A DNA stretch of 21,658 nt. Source: a virus. The stretch covers positions 1 through 21,658 of IMG/VR virus record IMGVR_UViG_3300042731_005626. The stretch is one strand, 5' to 3'. Shown here piece after piece: positions 11,938 to 19,180 of the stretch; within the stretch, counting starts at the first letter, position 1, and each line of letters starts with the position of its first letter. The notes beneath the pieces are model-generated. The model saw only the letters and a list, made by a program, of their open reading frames with translations. It had not been told where the DNA came from and searched no databases. The position numbers and the translations under genes were made by a program.

Positions 11938-11945
11938 TATAGAAT
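11917..11945 (+). promoter_or_regulatory. Rightward early promoter PR
   Basis: TTGACA (11917-11922), a 17-base spacer and TAGAAT (11940-11945). The 59-base module around it matches the PL module at all but about 8-9 positions, in mirror orientation. Confidence 0.85.
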
Positions 11946-11990
11946 AGTATTAGAAAGTAAATAAATTAAAATTAAAGGAGATTAAAAATT

Positions 11991-12359
11991 ATGAAAAAAT
12001 CAGTATTAGCAATAATCATTAGTGTAGTAGTATTAGTAGGGGCTGTATATACAGCCGTATATATAGGCGGTTTTGATATAGCCCATAAGGTAGACGATAC
12101 TGTTTACCATGACAGCGATTTTAATAACATTGAGGACGATTTGTACTTACATACTTTAATGTTCCATGACTTTAAAGTAATGATACCTAGCACAGATACA
12201 TGGTGTATTATACGCGAATGTAGTACACCTACAGAGGAAGTAGTACATGTGTATAGTATCAATGTCTTAGCTTCCTATGTTATACCAATAGGCTTTATAC
12301 TCTTAGGTATACTAGGGTTACTTAGGAAGTACCTGGATTACAAGGAAGCTAAGAAATAA
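11991..12359 (+). CDS. Two-pass membrane protein, first gene of the rightward early operon (122 aa)
   Basis: This 122-residue protein starts with a membrane segment (residues 4-25, VLAIIISVVVLVGAVYTAVY). An extracytoplasmic acidic domain follows (about 27-85) with an HDSDFNNIEDDLYLH stretch and three Cys-containing positions (TWCIIREC). A second membrane segment (about 90-110, ASYVIPIGFILLGILGLL) leads to a basic tail (RKYLDYKEAKK). The topology is therefore probably both ends inside. GGAGATTAAAAATT precedes the ATG, and PR lies about 45 bases upstream. I do not recognise a family. An early phage membrane protein with an external loop could act in exclusion or membrane remodelling (inference). 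Confidence 0.8.
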   Translation: MKKSVLAIIISVVVLVGAVYTAVYIGGFDIAHKVDDTVYHDSDFNNIEDDLYLHTLMFHDFKVMIPSTDTWCIIRECSTPTEEVVHVYSINVLASYVIPIGFILLGILGLLRKYLDYKEAKK

Positions 12360-12412
12360 AAATAAAAATAAAATAAAATAATTTTGTAACACAGATGTAA
12401 TATTTTGATATG

Positions 12413-12545
12413 TATGTATGTTTTGGAAAACTTTGGAATCGTAAAAATTCTGGAGTTTTCCAAAAGCCTGGGGATGCCTCCCTGCAAAAAATCTACGCAG
12501 TATTTTTTAAATAAGTAGCTTCCAAAGTTTTCCAGGACATACATA
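12413..12545 (+). other. 26-bp long-range RNA stem with a competing inner partner
   Basis: The arms 12413-12438 and 12520-12545 pair over 26 positions (24 Watson-Crick plus two that are U-G when read as plus-strand RNA). Within the 81-base interior, AGTTTTCCAAAA (12454-12465) is the exact complement of TTTTGGAAAACT in the left arm (12421-12432), offering an alternative 12-bp hairpin. A weak CTGC / GCAG hairpin followed by TATTTTTT (12483-12508) also lies inside. It could be an attenuator-like switch or a small inverted-repeat element with TA at each end. The surrounding 12360-12643 holds no other gene. Confidence 0.65.
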
Positions 12546-12564
12546 AGAACCCTGAGAATCTTAG

Positions 12565-12626
12565 GAACCAAAAGTATTCAGTGGGTAAAAAGAACCAAAA
12601 GTATTCAGTAGGTAAAAAGAACCAAA
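12565..12626 (+). repeat. 27-bp tandem repeat upstream of the gene at 12644
   Basis: Two copies (12565-12591, 12592-12618; GAACCAAAAGTATTCAGT followed by a short A-rich end) differ at one position. A partial third (12619-12626) runs into the GGAGG ribosome binding site. Confidence 0.85.
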
Positions 12627-12643
12627 GGAGGTGTGAAAAAAAG

Positions 12644-12859
12644 ATGTTAATATTTTTATTAATGAGTATTATATTGATACAATGCAGTGTAGTTGCATTT
12701 TTAGTATATTACATAAAAATAATACAAGACAAATTGGATGAGCAAAGACTTATAAATGAATTAAAAATAATAAATGGTAATCGTGAAGAAGAGTTCACAA
12801 GTTTTCAAGAGTATTCAAAATCATTTGAGGAAGGGGATAAAACAGATGGGATTTTATAA
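12644..12859 (+). CDS. Small membrane-anchored coiled-coil protein (71 aa)
   Basis: This 71-residue protein has one N-terminal membrane helix (residues 1-24, MLIFLLMSIILIQCSVVAFL onward). A probable coiled coil follows (IKIIQDKLDEQRLINELKII), then an acidic tail (NREEEFTSFQEYSKSFEEGD). I start at 12644 because GGAGG (12627-12631) precedes that ATG. The frame extends to a GTG at 12581, but that would put the 27-bp repeats in the coding region and has no ribosome binding site. The 3' end overlaps the next gene by 14 bases. Its layout resembles small phage membrane proteins of the Rz-like or exclusion type, but no specific function can be assigned. Confidence 0.65.
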   Translation: MLIFLLMSIILIQCSVVAFLVYYIKIIQDKLDEQRLINELKIINGNREEEFTSFQEYSKSFEEGDKTDGIL

Positions 12860-13406
12860 ATTTTATTTTATAGTATGTGATGGAGGTCATGAATATCAAA
12901 GGATATTAGACAAATATAAGTTAATGAATGATGATTGTAAATATGTAAACACAAGTATTAGTAAGAAATATTTATATAATAGGTATAAGAATTTAAGACA
13001 CACAAAGTATCAAGTAACATATAAGAAAGGGATACAGATAATACCAGATTTTTGGTTCTGGTGTAATGAATATGAAATTGAGAAAAACTATATTAAAGAA
13101 AAAAAGAAAACAAACGAATTATTTGATGAAATAAGATGGAAACAATATAATACTAGGTTACATAAAATAGTAGGTACTTATTATAAAGATAATCTGATGT
13201 TTAAATATGAAATGGCAAAAACATTCAAATTATTCAGGGAATTAAAGGTTATTTATGATGTAGGAAATACATTTAGGCTTATAGAGTTTTTATTATCTGA
13301 AAGAGATAATGGAAGGGAATATAATGTATATGAAGCAATTAAAGAATACAATAAAATATTATCTAAAATTATTCCAAAAAAGGAAGAAGAAAAAATAGCA
13401 ACATGA
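12846..13406 (+). CDS. Unrecognised basic protein (186 aa)
   Basis: This 186-residue protein starts MGFYKFYFIVCDGGHEYQRI. It is rich in Lys, Tyr, Asn and aromatic residues, and contains IIPDFWFWCNEYEIEKNYIK (about residues 67-85), a charged helical stretch with EIRWKQYNTRLHKI, and a basic end (KIIPKKEEEKIAT). No membrane segment or known motif. The frame opens at 12774, but AGGAAGGGG lies about 10 bases before the ATG at 12846, and that start leaves a typical 14-base overlap with the upstream gene. It belongs to the rightward early operon; the role is unknown. Confidence 0.7.
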   Translation: MGFYKFYFIVCDGGHEYQRILDKYKLMNDDCKYVNTSISKKYLYNRYKNLRHTKYQVTYKKGIQIIPDFWFWCNEYEIEKNYIKEKKKTNELFDEIRWKQYNTRLHKIVGTYYKDNLMFKYEMAKTFKLFRELKVIYDVGNTFRLIEFLLSERDNGREYNVYEAIKEYNKILSKIIPKKEEEKIAT

Positions 13407-13422
13407 GAGGAAGGTAATGAAA

Positions 13423-13590
13423 ATGAGAGAGAAAAAATATTCATTAAATATATGTCCAGTATGCAATAAAGATTGTTATGAAATAGAAGAAGGTAATGAT
13501 TATGCTTGTGTTGACCCTAATTGCGAATTTGCAATAGGATTCAAAGCATACATGGATAAATTAATTAATGAAGAAGATTGTGATATATAA
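13423..13590 (+). CDS. Small zinc-ribbon protein (55 aa)
   Basis: This 55-residue reading frame starts MREKKYSLNICPVCNKDCYE and continues with YACVDPNCEF, giving a CPVC knuckle and a second CVDPNC pair about 15 residues later. This is a likely four-Cys zinc ribbon, with a short helical tail (YMDKLINEEDCDI). AGGAAGG lies 8 bases before the ATG at 13423. An in-frame ATG two codons upstream (13417) is too close to that site. It is the last gene of the rightward early operon, 16 bases after the previous stop and directly before a terminator. Small zinc ribbons in phages often bind nucleic acid or RNA polymerase; the target here is unknown. Confidence 0.75.
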   Translation: MREKKYSLNICPVCNKDCYEIEEGNDYACVDPNCEFAIGFKAYMDKLINEEDCDI

Positions 13591-13595
13591 AAAGA

Positions 13596-13626
13596 AAATC
13601 CTCTTGAAATATTAGAGGATTTTTTA
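13596..13626 (+). terminator. Terminator of the rightward early operon
   Basis: A 9-bp stem, AAATCCTCT / AGAGGATTT, with a 9-base loop, followed by a run of T, begins 6 bases after the zinc-ribbon stop. Confidence 0.9.
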
Positions 13627-13673
13627 ATTGAATTGGACTGTTCAAATTTAAAAATGTTTATATCAATTATATG

Positions 13674-13698
13674 TTACATTAATATTATAATAATGTAA
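13674..13698. promoter_or_regulatory. Dyad TTACATTA / TAATGTAA upstream of a promoter
   Basis: Perfect 8-bp arms (13674-13681, 13691-13698) lie directly upstream of the extended -10 at 13705. Possible operator or activator site. Confidence 0.5.
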
Positions 13699-13713
13699 AT
13701 ACCATGATATAAT
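13685..13713 (+). promoter_or_regulatory. Extended -10 promoter for 13753-14407
   Basis: TATAAT (13708-13713) with TGA just before it (TGnTATAAT). No good -35 at 17 bases (TTATAA), as expected for an extended -10 promoter. Confidence 0.6.
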
Positions 13714-13752
13714 AAAATCAGATATTAAAAAAAGGTTTGGAGGTCATATGAT

Positions 13753-14076
13753 ATGGGTATGAGAGGTATGAAGAGGATAATAGATATAAACGAATTATAT
13801 GAACAAACCTGGTTAAAATATAAAATGTATTCAAGTACAAATTATAGATTATATTGTCCTAATGGTATGTATATTATATTGAATGAGAAAGAAAATTATC
13901 TTGATGGTAAGTTAAATTACATATTACAAATTTATATTGAACCAGGTTTTAAGATAAAGCAATATACTAATGTAGATATAGATAAAAAGAGATTAAAGTA
14001 TATCAGTATAGAAGAATACATAGACAATATGTTCAAAAAAGGAGAGGATATATATGGACTTAAGCGTGCTAAGTGA
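13753..14076 (+). CDS. Unrecognised protein (107 aa)
   Basis: This 107-residue protein starts with a basic segment (MGMRGMKRIIDINELYEQTW). Alternating short beta strands follow (YRLYCPNGMYIILNEKEN, KLNYILQIYIEPGFKIKQ, then NVDIDKKRLKYISIEEYI) and a final basic helix (NMFKKGEDIYGLKRAK). It looks like a small globular beta-rich protein without membrane segment. GGAGG lies about 9 bases before the ATG. The 3' end overlaps the next gene by 23 bases. With its partner at 14054 it forms a two-gene unit between an upstream promoter and a terminator, just before the packaging genes. Function unknown. Confidence 0.75.
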   Translation: MGMRGMKRIIDINELYEQTWLKYKMYSSTNYRLYCPNGMYIILNEKENYLDGKLNYILQIYIEPGFKIKQYTNVDIDKKRLKYISIEEYIDNMFKKGEDIYGLKRAK

Positions 14077-14407
14077 TGTTACAGTTAGCAATTGGATTTA
14101 TGATATAAATACCTATAAATTGAAAAGACTGACATATTGGATTCATAAGATACAGATATCTAATAATTGGCATCTAACTAATTTTAATTATAATTTGACC
14201 AACATTGACCTTAAAACAACAGATATTGAAATAGCTGAAAAAAGGTCAATGGTTATAATGAATAGCAAGATTAATATCATTTCAAATGCGATAACTAAAT
14301 TAAATATATTTTCAAGAAGGTTATCAAATAAATCTATAGAATTAACACCTGAATTAAGTAAAACTGTTATAGATTTTACATCTAAATTAAGTAATTATAA
14401 TATTTAA
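14054..14407 (+). CDS. Unrecognised protein (117 aa)
   Basis: This 117-residue protein is rich in Asn, Ile, Thr and Ser: VSNWIYDINTYKLKRLTYWI, NWHLTNFNYNLTNIDLKTTD, and a helical second half with amphipathic stretches (KINIISNAITKLNIFSRRL, ELTPELSKTVIDFTSKLSN). GGAGAGG precedes the ATG inside the end of the upstream gene, so translation is probably coupled. No known motif, membrane segment or signal. It sits directly before a terminator and the packaging module, where some phages carry an HNH nuclease or a head-packaging accessory gene; I see no nuclease motif here. Confidence 0.7.
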   Translation: MDLSVLSDVTVSNWIYDINTYKLKRLTYWIHKIQISNNWHLTNFNYNLTNIDLKTTDIEIAEKRSMVIMNSKINIISNAITKLNIFSRRLSNKSIELTPELSKTVIDFTSKLSNYNI

Positions 14408-14431
14408 TACAATAAAATAAGATAATTTATT

Positions 14432-14473
14432 AAAAAAGACTAAATTTTCTATAATATTTAAGTCTTTTTTTTG
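14432..14473 (+). terminator. Terminator after 14407
   Basis: A stem AAAAAAGACT / AGTCTTTTTT (with a further AAAT / ATTT inside) is followed by a run of T on the plus strand. The A/T arms make it usable in both directions. Confidence 0.85.
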
Positions 14474-14492
14474 TTTTTTTACGTTTTTTATG

Positions 14493-14521
14493 TAACATAG
14501 TGAATTAATTTAAGATATAAT
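14493..14521 (+). promoter_or_regulatory. Probable promoter of the packaging module
   Basis: TATAAT (14516-14521) with a weak -35 at 17 bases (TAACAT). It lies between the terminator and the small terminase gene, 41 bases before its start. Confidence 0.5.
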
Positions 14522-14561
14522 GAAATAAAAGCATTGTATAAAGCTATAAGGAGGTAATTTT

Positions 14562-15287
14562 ATGTCAAATGTATTTTCAGATAAATTTGATGATAATTTC
14601 ACTAAATTTGTTAAGAATTCTGGTTATTACAAGTCTCATTTGCATTCTAGGGATTGTAGGATTTGTAAATTACCTAAGAAGATAAGAGAAAAAGTAGACA
14701 CTATGCTTTTAGAGAAAGCAGATTACTTACAGATACAATTATATTTAACAGAACAATTCCCTAAGATATTTAAAACTACAAGTCATTTAAAAGAACTTAT
14801 AGAATCACATAAATCTTATTTACCTTATATGTTAGAAGATGTCGCGATTAAGACAATTTTCAAGAGGGCAAAATATTTATTAGATAATAAGAATATACAT
14901 GATTTATCTGCCAAAGAGAAAGCCAAATTAATAACTGATATAGAATCAGAATTAATAAAAGAATATGGAGATATGGAGAATGAAAGAATTTCATTAGTTA
15001 ATGTTTTGTTTAAAGAGACAATGCCAATGATTTTAACTAGGTTACATGCTTCAATTATAGAGGGTTCTGCTAAAGATATAAAACTTTTGACAGAAGCAAG
15101 TAATATGGTGTTCAAGATGTCTACGGCAATGGCCGCTTATAATGTGTCGACTGATATAAAAGAAGACGAAAAACCAGAGGAAATGGACTTTTCAAAGTTG
15201 GATGAAGAACAAGAAAATAGTAATTACAAAAAAAATGTATTATCATTAACTGATAGAATAAATAAAGCAACTAAAGGAATAGTATGA
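14562..15287 (+). CDS. terS: Probable terminase small subunit
   Basis: This 241-residue protein lies directly before the large terminase and overlaps it by four bases (ATGA), so it is probably the DNA-recognition subunit. The N-terminal region has HSRDCRICKLPKKIREKVD (Cys32, Cys35), followed by helices and His at about 75 and 83 in SHLKELIESHKSYL. This pattern of a CxxC, a helix-turn-helix and a late His is common in phage DNA-binding proteins of the small-terminase type. The middle (95-190) is helical and probably an oligomerisation region, and the C-terminal part (about 200-241) is charged. GGAGG precedes the ATG. The call rests mainly on position and the N-terminal pattern. Confidence 0.75.
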   Translation: MSNVFSDKFDDNFTKFVKNSGYYKSHLHSRDCRICKLPKKIREKVDTMLLEKADYLQIQLYLTEQFPKIFKTTSHLKELIESHKSYLPYMLEDVAIKTIFKRAKYLLDNKNIHDLSAKEKAKLITDIESELIKEYGDMENERISLVNVLFKETMPMILTRLHASIIEGSAKDIKLLTEASNMVFKMSTAMAAYNVSTDIKEDEKPEEMDFSKLDEEQENSNYKKNVLSLTDRINKATKGIV

Positions 15288-16831
15288 TGAGTAATACAAG
15301 TAAACCTATAAATGTTGTACATGAATACCCATTTCCAACAGATTATAATGATAGGTGGGAGCAAGAGACAATTGTAGTAAGAGATTGTTTTTGGAAAGCA
15401 TCCTTACAAGAAAGGCGTAAGTATTCTAAATTGAATCCATGTATATTTGGGGAACAATATATCAAACCATATATCAGGCGATGGAACACTCATACTGCTA
15501 AACATCAGTATTATATGATGTATGAATCTTTAAAACATGAATCAATAGTAATCCATATACCTGTAGAACATGCTAAATCTACGTGGTTTAGTTTAGTATT
15601 GCCTTTATGGTTCTTAATAAATGATAGAAATACTCATGGTGCTATTTTATCTAATACTTCTACGCAAGCATGTAGTTTTTTATCTGCTATAAAATGGAAC
15701 ATTGAAAATAATGATAGACTAAAAAATGATTTTCCTGAACTACTACCAGACTATGATAGAAAATGGACAGAAAAAGAGATAATGGTTGTAAGGGATAAAG
15801 ATATGCAGAGTAAAGACCCGTCAATAATAGCAAGAGGAACAGGTAATGCAATACTAGGTACAAGACTTGAATGGGTAATCGCAGATGATGTTTGCGATTT
15901 AGATAATACAGCAAATGAAATTCAAAGACAGAAGACTCTTAATTGGTGGAATGAAATAGTAGATTCCAGGGTTGTAGAAAATGGTAGAAAGATTGTTATT
16001 GGTACACTACAACATAATAATGATTTACTATGTACATTATCTGATAATAAGTATTATAAGTATATTTGCTTGAAAGCATTATCAGATAATAATATCCCAT
16101 TATGGAGTAAATATTGGTCATATAGTAGATTAATGAAAAAGAAGGATACTATTGGTTCTCTGGCATTTGCTAAGGTTATGCAGAATGATAGAATGACTAG
16201 TAGTAATAAATCATTGAAGGCAGATTGGCTACAATTTTATGGTGTGGGTGAAAAATATAATTTTGATATAAAAGATGATGATGTTGATATTTACATTGCC
16301 ATTGACCCAGCAATCGCAGATGATAAGACTACAGCAGAAAAAAGAAGATTGGATAAATTTGCATTAGCTGTCATAGGACTTGATAAAATAACTAAACATA
16401 TGTTTTTATGGGATTATGATACAAACTATTATACATTTCCAGAGCAAATAAAGGTAATTGATAAATATTATAAGAAATATTCAAATATAAATACTGTTAA
16501 AAAGATTGGTATAGAGCAAGCAGCATTTCAGAAAGCATTGAAACAACAGGCTTTCTTGTTAAAATCTTTACCACCAGTAATAGGAGTAAACACAGGTACA
16601 CAAAGTAAAGCTACTAAAATTGAGTCTTTTGGTGTATATTGTGAGACAAAGAGATTTTTCGTTAAGAAAACACATAATGAATTCATAGATGAATTCATAG
16701 AATTCGAGCCAGGTGGAAGGTCACCTAATGTTCTTGATGCTTGTACTGTAGCAGTCGCAATGATAAAAGGTGTAGCTACTGTTTCAGATATAAGGATATA
16801 TCAAAAGAAAAAATTTAATTATAATTGGTAA
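15284..16831 (+). CDS. terL: Terminase large subunit (packaging ATPase-nuclease)
   Basis: This 515-residue protein is the DNA-packaging motor: an ATPase that translocates DNA into the capsid and a nuclease that cuts it. ATPase features: a variant Walker A at residues 92-100 (IPVEHAKST, with the usual Gly-rich part replaced by Val-Glu-His), Walker B WVIADD at 197-202, and a coupling motif IGTLQHNND at about 239-247. RNase H-like nuclease features: IAIDPA with Asp341, IGIEQ with Glu411, and NVLDAC with Asp485. The length is usual for the family. Start ATG 15284 overlaps the upstream TGA; a second ATG follows at once. The next gene is followed by the portal gene, the normal order of packaging genes. 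Confidence 0.93.
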   Translation: MMSNTSKPINVVHEYPFPTDYNDRWEQETIVVRDCFWKASLQERRKYSKLNPCIFGEQYIKPYIRRWNTHTAKHQYYMMYESLKHESIVIHIPVEHAKSTWFSLVLPLWFLINDRNTHGAILSNTSTQACSFLSAIKWNIENNDRLKNDFPELLPDYDRKWTEKEIMVVRDKDMQSKDPSIIARGTGNAILGTRLEWVIADDVCDLDNTANEIQRQKTLNWWNEIVDSRVVENGRKIVIGTLQHNNDLLCTLSDNKYYKYICLKALSDNNIPLWSKYWSYSRLMKKKDTIGSLAFAKVMQNDRMTSSNKSLKADWLQFYGVGEKYNFDIKDDDVDIYIAIDPAIADDKTTAEKRRLDKFALAVIGLDKITKHMFLWDYDTNYYTFPEQIKVIDKYYKKYSNINTVKKIGIEQAAFQKALKQQAFLLKSLPPVIGVNTGTQSKATKIESFGVYCETKRFFVKKTHNEFIDEFIEFEPGGRSPNVLDACTVAVAMIKGVATVSDIRIYQKKKFNYNW

Positions 16832-16848
16832 AAAGGGGAGATTTATTA

Positions 16849-17361
16849 ATGGATAAAGATAGATTAAGTGAAATAAATGAAATTTTGGACTTAGGTAAAA
16901 AAATTCTTGATATAGAAGAAATAATAAAATCTACAAAATATATGAAACAATATCAACAAATAATAAGCGTAATGAAGGGTATAAAGAATGATTTAGCGGA
17001 AGAAATAGCTAGTCATTATAAAGAACCTACATATTCAGTAGATAATTCTACTATTACAAAAGAAAATTCAAAAACAGAAGAGACTATATCAAAACCAATT
17101 TTAGGAGTAACACCAGAAATAGGTGTTAAATATACTACAGAAGAACCTTTGAAAAAACCAGTAACAGATAAAAATAAATATGAATCAAATATAAATAAAA
17201 AAATTAAAGAATCATTGAATAATAAAGAAAAACCTATAATAACAGATACAAATGATAAGATAGAAGAACCTATAATAAAAGAACCAGAACCAATAATACA
17301 ACCAAAGAGAACTAAGCCAAATGCTTATACTAAAAAAAAGAAAACTACTACTAAAAAGTAA
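16849..17361 (+). CDS. Unrecognised Lys/Pro/Thr-rich protein between terminase and portal (170 aa)
   Basis: This 170-residue protein has an N-terminal helical coiled-coil part (residues 1-60, LSEINEILDLGKKILDIEEI onward). A long low-complexity tail follows, rich in Lys, Glu, Pro and Thr (EEPLKKPVTDKNKYESNINK and IEEPIIKEPEPIIQPKRTK), ending in KKKKTTTKK. The tail looks disordered. GGGGAG lies 8 bases before the ATG at 16849; the frame extends 8 codons further, but that would overlap the terminase stop without a ribosome binding site. Its position suggests a packaging or head-assembly accessory, possibly an inner-head or scaffold-like protein, but I do not recognise a family. Confidence 0.7.
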   Translation: MDKDRLSEINEILDLGKKILDIEEIIKSTKYMKQYQQIISVMKGIKNDLAEEIASHYKEPTYSVDNSTITKENSKTEETISKPILGVTPEIGVKYTTEEPLKKPVTDKNKYESNINKKIKESLNNKEKPIITDTNDKIEEPIIKEPEPIIQPKRTKPNAYTKKKKTTTKK

Positions 17362-17394
17362 CCATATAGATTTAATCTATAGAAAGGAGGAATT

Positions 17395-19167
17395 ATGCCT
17401 AGTATATATGATTCAAAAGGAAATACATTAGTAAAAACTAGAAAAAAACCACCTATCAGAGAAATAGGAGGGACAGGAAGGTCATCCTCTATATATAAAC
17501 AAATAACACTTGATACTGATGAATATTTATCTGCATTAAGATTCCCTCATGATGTTAGTATTTATGAAAAAATGGGTAGGTCAGATGCACAGGTGAAGGC
17601 AATTCTTTTAATGTTATCATTACCTATTCGTTCGACACAATGGTTTATTAGGCCAAAGGATGAATCAAGTAAAGCTAAAAAAATAGCATCTTTCGTAGAA
17701 GAATGTTTGTTCGGTGATTATGGTATAGGATTGCAATTAGGTTTTGATGATTTCATAAGAAATGTAACAACCATGTTTCAATTCGGGCATTCAATTTTTG
17801 AAAAAGTATTCGAAGTAAAAAAAGGTCAATATAAATGGAAAAAGTTTGCTGTTAGACCTCAATCTACTATATATGATATATATTATGATGATGTAGGAGA
17901 TTTAAAATCAATAGACCAATATATGGTTCATAATAATTGGCAAACAATTAATATACCTGTTTCTAAACTTTTGTTTTTTTCACATGACATGACACAAGGT
18001 AATGTAAGGGGAACAAGTGTTTTAAGGGCAGCCTATAAACATTGGAAAATAAAAGATTATCTTTATAAAATTGTTAACATAGGAATTGAGAGGAACTTTG
18101 TAGGTACTCCTGTTTTGACATTACCAGAAAATTATACAACAGAAGACAAGGAATTAGCAGATGAAATTGTAACAACATTAAGAAGCTCAGAGTATGGGGG
18201 TGTTAGATTACCTGATGGATTTATATTAGAAATGTTTGAGGGTAAAAGGACACTAGCAGATGTACAACCATATATTGACCACCAGGATTTAGCTATTACA
18301 AAATCAATTGTAGCACAATTCATGAATTTAGGTTCAGGCAATTCAACTAGTGGGTCTTTTGCATTGTCTAGTGACCAATCGGAAATGTTCTTGATGATGT
18401 TGGATTCTGCAGCAAAAAATATCTGTAATATAGTAAATTGTCATGCTATACCTGAATTAGTAAGATATAATTTTGCTTCTAATTTATTCCCAATATTGTC
18501 ATTTAAGCCTATGAATTCAACTAAACTTATAAATGGCTTGAAAACTTTGGTTGATGGTAAAATATTATTACCAGATGATGATTTAGAAGTTTATATAAGG
18601 GACATGTTAGATTTACCAGAACAAAACCCAGCACAATCTAGGGAAGAAGCAATTGAACAATTTAAATCAAATCAATTAAGTTTGCAGCAAGGAAAACAAG
18701 AATTAGGTAATAAACCACCAGAAACTAATAAATCTAAAAATCCTATAGAAAACAATAGTAAGCAGGCACAATATAAAGATAAAATAAAAAATGATAATAT
18801 AAATAAAAAAATGAAAGATTTTTCCAATACAATTAAGTTTTCTGAAATATCTAAAGAATCAATAGATATATTAGAAAATATTATTAAAAAACAACTTATT
18901 AAATTAAATGAAAAAGCAGAAACTATGGAAATTAATAGTCTTTCATCTATAAAAGTGCAATATAAAGGAGAATTGACTAAGTTAATTAATGATATATTAA
19001 AAGATGAATTAAAACTTAGTGAAACAAATATTAAATTTACTGCAAAATCTAATATAATTAGTAATTCTATATCAGAAAAAGTAAAATCAATGTTTTTAAA
19101 TGAATTCATTGATAAACCTAGTATTGAAATAGATAATCTTACACAAGATATCATAAATGATTTATAA
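17395..19167 (+). CDS. Phage portal protein (Mu gp29-like / DUF935 type) with long C-terminal extension
   Basis: This 590-residue protein is the portal ring subunit at the DNA-entry vertex. Family features: DVSIYEKMGRSDAQVKAIL (residues 53-71), LPIRSTQWFIRP, MFQFGHSIFEKVFE, VRGTSVLRAAYKHWKIKDYL, and IERNFVGTPVLTLPENY. These match the DUF935 pattern, which ends near residue 430 (DMLDLPEQNPAQ). Residues 430-590 are an extra Lys/Asn-rich, largely helical region (KDFSNTIKFSEISKESIDIL and similar) not expected in the basic portal fold. It could be a fused assembly segment or an internal virion extension. AAAGGAGG precedes the ATG by 5 bases. Confidence 0.9.
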   Translation: MPSIYDSKGNTLVKTRKKPPIREIGGTGRSSSIYKQITLDTDEYLSALRFPHDVSIYEKMGRSDAQVKAILLMLSLPIRSTQWFIRPKDESSKAKKIASFVEECLFGDYGIGLQLGFDDFIRNVTTMFQFGHSIFEKVFEVKKGQYKWKKFAVRPQSTIYDIYYDDVGDLKSIDQYMVHNNWQTINIPVSKLLFFSHDMTQGNVRGTSVLRAAYKHWKIKDYLYKIVNIGIERNFVGTPVLTLPENYTTEDKELADEIVTTLRSSEYGGVRLPDGFILEMFEGKRTLADVQPYIDHQDLAITKSIVAQFMNLGSGNSTSGSFALSSDQSEMFLMMLDSAAKNICNIVNCHAIPELVRYNFASNLFPILSFKPMNSTKLINGLKTLVDGKILLPDDDLEVYIRDMLDLPEQNPAQSREEAIEQFKSNQLSLQQGKQELGNKPPETNKSKNPIENNSKQAQYKDKIKNDNINKKMKDFSNTIKFSEISKESIDILENIIKKQLIKLNEKAETMEINSLSSIKVQYKGELTKLINDILKDELKLSETNIKFTAKSNIISNSISEKVKSMFLNEFIDKPSIEIDNLTQDIINDL

Positions 19168-19180
19168 AATTGAAAAATAT

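Larger units (their letters stand above)
11841..12358. repeat. 16-bp inverted repeat flanking the first rightward gene
   Basis: TATTTCTTAGCTTCCT (11841-11856) recurs as its exact complement at 12343-12358, overlapping the last codons and stop of the gene at 11991. It brackets PR plus that gene. Confidence 0.6.

Noticed and set aside
12338-12571. 77-residue ORF on the minus strand
   Set aside because: It runs through the 26-bp dyad and the end of the real gene at 11991, with no ribosome binding site and low-complexity aromatic sequence.
18672-19154. 160-residue ORF antisense to the portal gene
   Set aside because: It is a mirror of the Lys/Asn-rich portal tail with no start signal. The other antisense frames (968-1210, 3052-3300, 4177-4380, 13253-13444, 14825-15115, 15687-15914, 18132-18341) were rejected for the same reason.
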